A DNA stretch of 29,398 nucleotides. It comes from Bacteroidales bacterium (lineage in GTDB: Bacteria; Bacteroidota; Bacteroidia; Bacteroidales; UBA932). The stretch lies in NCBI GenBank assembly GCA_024695285.1, contig JAILIM010000044.1:1-29398 (forward strand), given 5' to 3'. Position 1 is the stretch's first letter; every line of letters begins with the position of its first letter. Made by a program: the position numbers and the translations under genes. The notes under the pieces were generated by a model, which saw nothing but the letters and a program-made list of their open reading frames with translations, did not search any database and was not told the origin of the DNA. Of the stretch, positions 24,854 to 29,398 are shown one piece after another.

Positions 24854-25189
24854 TCAGTAGTCGTACCTCTTCATTTCCGGTGTCAGCAAAGGCATCCAAT
24901 ACAGAGGCACCCAAAACAGCAACCCAAACATATCGAAATAGCCGTCCCCGCAATATCGGGCCACAAAAGGGCTCTCCGGCCCTTCCTCAGCCTTAGCCCA
25001 TAGGAGGACGAACCCTGGCTCTTTGGGCGGGTCTGATACAGGATGCCAGGGATTCTCCGGGTTATTGTCTGCCCACTTGATACCATCCTTGAAGGATTTC
25101 AGGGCTGCGGATGATATGTTCCGGTTCTTTGCCTCATTGGCCCGGTAATAAGCGCCGGCCGCTGCGTCAATCTGTTCCTTGCTTCTCAT
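24854..25189 (-). CDS. DUF551-like protein
   Basis: The 111-residue protein contains NPWHPVSDPPKEPGFVLLW and a later aromatic FWVPLYWMPL, the W-PVSD-PP...LLW pattern of DUF551. The N-terminal helix (MRSKEQIDAAAGAYYRANEA) precedes it. The family is common in phages and has no known function. The start overlaps the end of the Cys-rich gene by 23 bases. Confidence 0.7.
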   Translation of the reverse strand: MRSKEQIDAAAGAYYRANEAKNRNISSAALKSFKDGIKWADNNPENPWHPVSDPPKEPGFVLLWAKAEEGPESPFVARYCGDGYFDMFGLLFWVPLYWMPLLTPEMKRYDY

Positions 25190-25640
25190 TGTAATTGTGC
25201 TTTAACCAATAAAGGTCTGACGGTTCTATTTCATCTAGGGTGGGTTCGTATACCTCCGGATTGGAGTGGATGCAGTGTCTGGTCTCCGGATCCTGCTGAA
25301 TGGCGTAGATGTCGCAGTGGCTGCAAAGGGTGTGCTCCTCATCAACCCACCAGCAAGTTCCCCAATAGGGGTTGAAACAAGGGTCGGTATCGGTGCATCC
25401 GCAAATCTCGCACACTCCCCTATGCCATATCGGCATCCCGAGGCGTTTCTTCATCCGAATCTTGAGCCGTTTGGCACGGACGTAGTGCTTGTATGCGAAG
25501 TCCCTGGGTTCTCCCTCCCCGAGGAGCAGGACACGCCGTCTCCAGACATCTTCCTGCAGCTGGAGGGACTCCAGCCTGGGCCACAGCATCCACCGATGCC
25601 GGAGCATTCTACGGATTCGTTTCACTTTCTTCTTGGCCAT
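25167..25640 (-). CDS. Cys-rich, very basic protein with zinc-knuckle-like motif (157 aa)
   Basis: The ATG at 25640 (MAKKKVKRIRRMLRH...) is preferred over a TTG 18 bases earlier. The first 70 residues are strongly basic and helical. Then a Cys cluster reads CEICGCTDTDPC, GTCWWVDEEHTLCSHC, which resembles the C-terminal metal-binding motif CxxCGCT...C...CSxC seen on several phage proteins. It probably binds a metal ion and, with its basic part, nucleic acid. The exact family is not known to me. Confidence 0.6.
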   Translation of the reverse strand: MAKKKVKRIRRMLRHRWMLWPRLESLQLQEDVWRRRVLLLGEGEPRDFAYKHYVRAKRLKIRMKKRLGMPIWHRGVCEICGCTDTDPCFNPYWGTCWWVDEEHTLCSHCDIYAIQQDPETRHCIHSNPEVYEPTLDEIEPSDLYWLKHNYNEKQGTD

Positions 25641-25878
25641 ATTCCTCAATCTGTTCAAGTTTCACGTTATGAAAATCGCTCGGGCTCATGATGAATGCGG
25701 CGATTTTCATGGCAATATAGGCCAATGCCTGGAGAGGGGACCCATCGGCATTATAACCTGGTATCGTAGTCTCAAAGGTGATGCGCACCTTCTGCTTCCT
25801 TTCACATTTGGCCTTGTAAGCCTGCTATTCTTTTTTGTCCATTATAGTTCCTCCAGTTCTTTTTGTTTCCTCTTTCAT
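25609..25878 (-). pseudogene. Small early gene interrupted by an in-frame TAG
   Basis: From ATG 25878 the frame reads MKEETKRTGGTIMDKKE, then TAG at 25827-25825, then stays open for 71 codons (QAYKAKCERKQKVRITFE and onward) to a TAG at 25609. The internal ATG at 25842 has a strong GGAGG seven bases upstream. The start ATG overlaps the preceding stop (ATGA). The downstream part reads like protein (VRITFETTIPGYNADGSPLQ). Either the gene is broken by a nonsense change, or a downstream start such as the GTG at VRITFE is used. Function unknown. Confidence 0.6.
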
Positions 25879-26039
25879 TTTTCATCTTCACATGTTAGTT
25901 CATCCAATAGTTCATCCACCCTTTCCTCTGCACTTTTCAGTACCTGCCGGCCAAGCGGAGTTGTGGCCTGTTTTTCTCTCTGGAGCCTCCGCAGGTGGGC
26001 AACAGCCGAAATAAAATCTATGATAACTTCCTCTTCCAT
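25875..26039 (-). CDS. Small acidic helical protein (54 aa)
   Basis: The frame from ATG 26039 reads MEEEVIIDFISAVAHLRRLQ and continues through QATTPLGRQVLKSAEERVDE to a TGA at 25875. It looks like a single helical hairpin of a type seen as small early phage proteins. Its stop overlaps the next start by ATGA, which supports translation of both. Function unknown. Confidence 0.6.
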   Translation of the reverse strand: MEEEVIIDFISAVAHLRRLQREKQATTPLGRQVLKSAEERVDELLDELTCEDEK

Positions 26040-26045
26040 ACTATT

Positions 26046-26390
26046 TCACATGTTTAGAAAAGGTCTCCATGGATCTTTTTCTGTACATTCGAAACCAATC
26101 TCTAAATAGGGGCGGTTACCAGTCAAAGAAAAGACGGTCAGGGTAAGTTCTTCCTCGTTGAGATGTGATGGGATATCTTTCCCTGTATTCTCCGTATTCC
26201 GGACGACAAACCTGATGTTGTCCTTGATATTACTTTGTACGGTTCGGAGGAGGTTAAGCCTCTCGTTTCCTTCAACTATAATGTCACCATAGTATCCTTT
26301 AATATCGGAGCAAACATAAAGCGCCCAGGATGGTAGCCTGCTGTGATTAATACATTCTTTTATGACAATTTTGTAGTTCATTCGTTTCAT
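26046..26390 (-). CDS. Hypothetical early protein (114 aa)
   Basis: The protein (MKRMNYKIVIKECINHSRLP...) is mixed alpha/beta with no motif I recognise. It starts two bases after the stop of the Top6A-like gene and ends seven bases before the 54-residue gene, so it is part of the early operon. Its codons are more AT-rich than those of the neighbours. Function unknown. Confidence 0.55.
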   Translation of the reverse strand: MKRMNYKIVIKECINHSRLPSWALYVCSDIKGYYGDIIVEGNERLNLLRTVQSNIKDNIRFVVRNTENTGKDIPSHLNEEELTLTVFSLTGNRPYLEIGFECTEKDPWRPFLNM

Positions 26391-26392
26391 GG

Positions 26393-27274
26393 CTACTCTC
26401 CTAAGGATGCAACATATTCCTTCAGCTCTTCCCGGTACTCCTCCCGTTCTTCACGCTCCACTGCCATCAGTTCGCCGTACAGCACATCATCAAAGATGTC
26501 TGCGATGGCCTGCTCCAGAAGGTCCATCAGTTTCTCCGGCTTGACGGCATCCAGCTCTACCTGGCCAAGCCCTTCCCAGTGGACGGACCTGGAGTCCGTG
26601 ACCTTGGTAGGCGCCGGCGGGAGGCCCCATGCAATTACCTGATCCTCATTCAAGCATACCCTCTTGACGATAAGGGATTCCACCCCAAGGTTTTCCAAAT
26701 TCTCCTGCAGGGCCCGTGGGATATCCTCCCCGGAAGGATCATAGTCCCCGAAATAGATGATAATCGGCTGCTTCTCCAGCATCTCTGCATGCTTGAATCT
26801 GAGGGACGCTTCGTGAAGAAATGTCAACGAGGGATAGCCTTTGCAAGCCGCTAAGGCTACGTCGTGGGCTTTACACGTCTTATAGAAGACCCCCTCGAGG
26901 GCTTTCTTTTCGATGAAAACCTCTGGGTAATAAGGCTGGTTCTCCCAGCGGTTCCTGTAGTATGCGTTCATCCAGGCTTTGACCTGTTCTTTGCCAGTAT
27001 CAATCTCGTCCTCCAGATAAACGGGGTCCCCTTTGGTTAAACAAGCCATACTACGCTCCCGGTCGGAAAAAGCATCGAAAGCAATGCGACCATCCCACCT
27101 TGCAACGCCAGTAGCAGCCACGACCCGCTTGTAATGCTGGATGTCGTTGGTCATCCCACGGCTTACCAGCTGATAATGGAGGGCACGGATTGTAAGTACC
27201 CCTGGCTCATATCTGCTGAGGACATCAAGAGCCTGTTCAATGATCCACTCCCTGGTAAAAATGTCTTTTGTCAT
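26393..27274 (-). CDS. Top6A/Spo11-like TOPRIM protein (Mini-A type)
   Basis: The ATG at 27274 gives 293 residues. Residues 28-40 (TIRALHYQLVSRG) match the winged-helix segment of type IIB topoisomerase A subunits, with Tyr34 as the likely catalytic tyrosine. The TOPRIM part has FIEKKAL (Glu122) and YFGDYDPSGEDI (Asp177 and Asp179), typical of Top6A/Spo11. WGLPPAPTKVTDSR and VELDAVKPEKL follow, as in Mini-A proteins. There is no B (ATPase) subunit gene in the window. Known Mini-A proteins occur in mobile elements, with unknown function. It lies in the early operon. It may cut or bind DNA, by family inference. Confidence 0.8.
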   Translation of the reverse strand: MTKDIFTREWIIEQALDVLSRYEPGVLTIRALHYQLVSRGMTNDIQHYKRVVAATGVARWDGRIAFDAFSDRERSMACLTKGDPVYLEDEIDTGKEQVKAWMNAYYRNRWENQPYYPEVFIEKKALEGVFYKTCKAHDVALAACKGYPSLTFLHEASLRFKHAEMLEKQPIIIYFGDYDPSGEDIPRALQENLENLGVESLIVKRVCLNEDQVIAWGLPPAPTKVTDSRSVHWEGLGQVELDAVKPEKLMDLLEQAIADIFDDVLYGELMAVEREEREEYREELKEYVASLGE

Positions 27275-27290
27275 ATCAATAAATGTAAAA

Positions 27291-27361
27291 AGGGCGCGGC
27301 CCGGTATCCGTAGTGCACCAGATATAAGGGGGGATGATTCCGGCATCCGTCTCCGCGCCCT
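27291..27361 (-). terminator. Terminator-like or attenuator RNA before the Mini-A gene
   Basis: On the minus strand AGGGCGCGG (27361-27353) pairs with CCGCGCCCT (27299-27291), followed by a T run, with a 53-base interior. The interior carries two near-identical 13-base direct repeats on the plus strand (CCGG[TC]ATCCGT, 27301 and 27340). The structure fills the gap between the 103-residue gene and the Mini-A gene. The long loop is unusual for a simple terminator. Confidence 0.55.
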
Positions 27362-27367
27362 GAAAGG

Positions 27368-27679
27368 TTATTTCAGCAGTTCATAATCACTCATTACGTG
27401 ATACTTCCTGTCCAGCACGTCCCGGACTACAGTGGCGAGCTCCGGGCGCCTTGTAAAGAGTTCCGCGAAGCATTCATACATCCTGTGGGCGGATCCGTTG
27501 AGCGCCAGGAATATCCCATCCTTCTTAGGCTCCCCGCAGACCAGGATGGCTGTATGCACCTTGCGCTCCGCGACCTTCTCGGACTCGTTGCAGGCCAGTG
27601 TGTGAAGTAGCTCCTGAGCGCGGTAGTTGATGTTCTTTTCCATGGCCTCACGGGCCCTTTCATTCAGATACTCGTCCAT
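27368..27679 (-). CDS. Hypothetical early protein (103 aa)
   Basis: The protein (MDEYLNERAREAMEKNINYR...) is helical with a central beta segment (HTAILVCGEPKKDGIFLAL). No known motif is visible and I do not recognise the family. It starts three bases after the DUF3164 stop, so the two are probably co-translated. Confidence 0.55.
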   Translation of the reverse strand: MDEYLNERAREAMEKNINYRAQELLHTLACNESEKVAERKVHTAILVCGEPKKDGIFLALNGSAHRMYECFAELFTRRPELATVVRDVLDRKYHVMSDYELLK

Positions 27680-27682
27680 CCC

Positions 27683-28333
27683 TCAGTCCTCCCTGGTCAT
27701 TGCCGCCAGAGACAGCGGAATGGCGTGTACCTTCCCGTCCTGGTCCTTGTAAGAGACGGAGATGAAATCACAGGTCTCAATCGGGGTATAAGCGTTCCGG
27801 ATGATCTCCACGCCTTCGGTGAATACAGGATCGTTCCACTGGGCGGCATACTTCTCCAGCTGGAGCAATGCGTTTGCCTTGAGGTTGCCCTTGCGGTCCT
27901 TGGAGAGCAGCTGCATCACGGCCGTGTAGAGCTTAGCGGAATTGTCATCCTTGGCAAGACCTGCCAGGAACTCCTTTACCTTGGAGATACCTACCTCTAC
28001 CGTGTCATCCCAGCCGTCATTGGTGCGTCGGCCGAGCGTAACGGTGATGCCGTCGGCCGTGAAGGAGTTGCTGTGCCTGTCAACCTTGGTGTTATACAGG
28101 GTCTCCTTCAGCTGGATGATGGATTCCACATCGGCGAACACTTCGTCCTTGTGCTGGCGCATCTGCCCGCTCAGGGCAAGCAGCCTGTCCTTGGTGCGGT
28201 GGCAGAATCCGGCCACTAGATCCTTGTAGGCGTTCACGTCGTCTTCGCGTTTCTGTTTCTCGGCACGTTCCTGAGCCTCAAGCTGGGCCTTCAATTCGGC
28301 CCTTTCCGCTGCTGTCATCTTGGTAACATCCAT
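27683..28333 (-). CDS. DUF3164 family protein
   Basis: The 216-residue protein has a charged N-terminal helix (about 8-40), a YNTKVDRHSNSFTADGITVT segment and a C-terminal CDFISVSYKDQDGKVHAIPL, which match DUF3164. The family is common in the early region of Mu-like transposable phages. Its function is not established. It supports the view that this is a transposable phage and that the early region continues to the right. Confidence 0.78.
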   Translation of the reverse strand: MDVTKMTAAERAELKAQLEAQERAEKQKREDDVNAYKDLVAGFCHRTKDRLLALSGQMRQHKDEVFADVESIIQLKETLYNTKVDRHSNSFTADGITVTLGRRTNDGWDDTVEVGISKVKEFLAGLAKDDNSAKLYTAVMQLLSKDRKGNLKANALLQLEKYAAQWNDPVFTEGVEIIRNAYTPIETCDFISVSYKDQDGKVHAIPLSLAAMTRED

Positions 28334-28339
28334 ACTGCG

Positions 28340-28987
28340 TTATTTTAAAAGGTTTCCCATCACACCGCGTTTGATTCTGTCTTCGACCCGCTCCCTGCAG
28401 GCATCCAGGAACATCTGCAGGCCGGCCATCATTTTTTCGTTCTGGTCAGACGGGAAGCGGGCGTTCAGTTTCTGGGTGCGGTCAAGGAGGGCCAGCACCA
28501 GCTGCTCGGACTGCAGTCCAGGGATGACGATACCACCATCCGTTTTCTGGACGAAGCGGATCACCTGGGCATCATCGATATACTCGGCCTTGCCGTTGTG
28601 GAACCCAAGGCTCTCACGCATAATATAGCAGTGGGCGCCTCCATAGACTTCGTCATATACCACCTGGATGGTCTTCTCTTCTGACGGGAAAACTGTTGCA
28701 TCAAGCGTGACTTTGTTCATCGGAAGCACATCCCCGAAATAGTCTTTCTCACATGCCGCATAAAGTAACTTCTCAAAATCTTCCCCCTTCACAGGTTTGA
28801 TGCCGCTGATGTGCAGTAATAACTCATCCATCGCGTCAATGGTCACCTTGATCCGTGCTTTAAGTGCCGGTTTTGATCTCGAGAGCGATTTTAAGTCCTG
28901 AATTTCTTCGAAGACCCGGTTGATGCAGCGGGTCCTTTCTGCGACGACCAATTTAAGGATGTCGCCCTTGGTAAACATTTTTTCCAT
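28340..28987 (-). CDS. Early protein with a C-terminal hairpin recalling Acb2/Tad1-type sponges
   Basis: The ATG at 28987 gives 215 residues. The N-terminal part (FTKGDILKLVVAERTRCIN and onward) is helical and unknown. The C-terminal 70 residues read VIRFVQKTDGGIVIPGLQ, SEQLVLALLDRTQKLN, then NEKMMAGLQMFLDACRERVE and DRIKRGVMG, a two-helix hairpin ending in R..RGV.G. Small phage proteins I know by this ending are related to the Acb2/Tad1 hairpin, which binds cyclic nucleotides and blocks CBASS or Thoeris. This link is inferred from pattern alone and may be wrong. Confidence 0.6.
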   Translation of the reverse strand: MEKMFTKGDILKLVVAERTRCINRVFEEIQDLKSLSRSKPALKARIKVTIDAMDELLLHISGIKPVKGEDFEKLLYAACEKDYFGDVLPMNKVTLDATVFPSEEKTIQVVYDEVYGGAHCYIMRESLGFHNGKAEYIDDAQVIRFVQKTDGGIVIPGLQSEQLVLALLDRTQKLNARFPSDQNEKMMAGLQMFLDACRERVEDRIKRGVMGNLLK

Positions 28988-29013
28988 TGTACATAAATAT
29001 TTGTGGTAATACT

Positions 29014-29118
29014 TGGGAGGAGGCTGGGGACTCGAACCCCTGCGCGCCCTGGAAAGATTTGCTTGCAACCTCAATTATTAATTGGACGGGCGCTGAATAT
29101 ATGTCCTGACGCCTCCCC
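29014..29118 (-). ncRNA. tRNA-like RNA with non-canonical body
   Basis: On the minus strand an 8-bp closing stem GGGGAGGC/GCCTCCTC ends directly in CCA (29016-29014). A T-arm-like hairpin GGGGTTCGAGTCCCC (29040-29026) lies just inside it. There is no D-stem. A GCGCCC/GGGCGC stem (29093-29088 with 29049-29044) replaces the anticodon arm and encloses 38 bases. This topology is closer to the tRNA-like domain of tmRNA than to a normal tRNA, but no tag frame or pseudoknots are seen. A degenerate or phage-specific tRNA is the alternative. An imperfect CCAA/TTGaGG hairpin with loop TTAATAA lies inside. Confidence 0.5.
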
Positions 29119-29138
29119 ATACTACGCGAAACAGATAT

Positions 29139-29158
29139 CTACATAGGCTCACCTCCTT
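29139..29158 (-). promoter_or_regulatory. Strong Shine-Dalgarno followed by a start-stop ATG-TAG
   Basis: The minus strand reads AAGGAGGTGA, a complete match to the anti-Shine-Dalgarno sequence, seven bases before ATG-TAG (29144-29139). The SD overlaps the last codons of the 74-residue gene. Starts with SD are rare in this host group. It lies about 20 bases before the tRNA-like RNA. Confidence 0.4.
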
Positions 29159-29373
29159 TTAACAATCATCTTTTTTATGGTAACGTATTCGCCGATCATA
29201 TCAACGGCCTCCCTGTAGCTATGGCATTCTTTTAGGTTCCTTAAGAACTCATCTCTGGTCTCCTTGCTTGCCCCAGTTTTTATCAGGGCCTTCAAAGCCA
29301 TTAAGACGATAAAAAAGATGTTGCCTTGGGGGCCGTCCATATCGACGATAATTTCCGGTTTCTTCTTTTTCAT
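29149..29373 (-). CDS. Small hypothetical early protein (74 aa)
   Basis: The protein (MKKKKPEIIVDMDGPQGNIF and onward) has a D-x-DGPQGN start followed by helices (FIVLMALKALIKTGA, YREAVDMIGEYV). It resembles small phage proteins with the form I.DxNGxxGN...LL that are frequent in Bacteroidetes phages. The start is ATG 29373, 25 bases from the window edge. Function unknown. Confidence 0.6.
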   Translation of the reverse strand: MKKKKPEIIVDMDGPQGNIFFIVLMALKALIKTGASKETRDEFLRNLKECHSYREAVDMIGEYVTIKKMIVKRR

Positions 29374-29398
29374 ATCAACTCGGCATTTGGTTAGGCCT

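Noticed and set aside
25609..25878. General amber (TAG) recoding of the phage
   Set aside because: Several intact genes in the window end in TAG in the expected place (small terminase, portal, G-part of the chaperone).
29014..29118. Calling the RNA a normal tRNA with anticodon AAT
   Set aside because: A TTAATAA loop can be drawn, but its stem has a C-A mismatch and a G-U pair, there is no D-arm, and 28 bases would have to fit the variable arm.
1..29398. CRISPR array, insertion sequence, integrase or rRNA
   Set aside because: No spaced direct repeats, transposase or recombinase motifs or rRNA-like stretches were seen.

Overview
The window is a large part of a temperate phage or prophage of a Bacteroidetes host, most likely a gut or oral Bacteroidales. 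It looks like a transposable (Mu-like) siphovirus. The Mu-type parts are a DUF935/gp29-like portal, a DUF1320/gp36-like protein, a MuF-like head morphogenesis protein, a gpG-like virion morphogenesis protein and a DUF3164 early protein. The host inference rests on three things: protein families typical of Bacteroidetes phages (DUF5675, KPY-type tail proteins, a small MPRG...YYWTE protein), starts that mostly lack Shine-Dalgarno sequences, and at least one TAnnTTTG-type -7 promoter element. No transposase, integrase, repressor or phage end is visible. The right edge stops inside the early region, where a transposase could follow.

Layout. Positions 1-17920 are one leftward late block. In transcription order it holds the ClpP-type protease/scaffold, major capsid protein, an overlapping membrane/secreted pair, tail tube, two tail assembly chaperones joined by a probable -1 frameshift, tape measure, a large tail protein, two fibre-like proteins, a two-helix membrane protein (holin candidate), two small unknowns, a DUF5675 protein, a lipoprotein with a C-terminal membrane segment (unimolecular spanin candidate), and two distal fibre-type genes. 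The last of these runs off the left edge. Positions 18093-24469 are a rightward packaging/head block: small and large terminase, gp36-like, portal, MuF-toxin fusion, gpG-like and gp37-like. The two blocks are driven from a divergent promoter region (17921-18092) whose halves carry the same two boxes at the same spacing.

Positions 24449-29373 are a leftward early block, convergent with the head block. It holds small unknowns, a DUF551 protein, a Cys-rich protein, a gene broken by an in-frame TAG, a Top6A/Spo11-like TOPRIM protein (Mini-A type), DUF3164, a protein with a hairpin C-terminus recalling Acb2/Tad1-type sponges, and a tRNA-like RNA.

The points most worth a second look are the toxin-like C-terminus on the MuF protein, the Mini-A protein, the tRNA-like RNA just behind a strong Shine-Dalgarno/start-stop element, the duplicated divergent promoter, and a small protein ending in a sliding-clamp-binding motif that has its own promoter. 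All family names come from reading motifs by eye; no database search was run.
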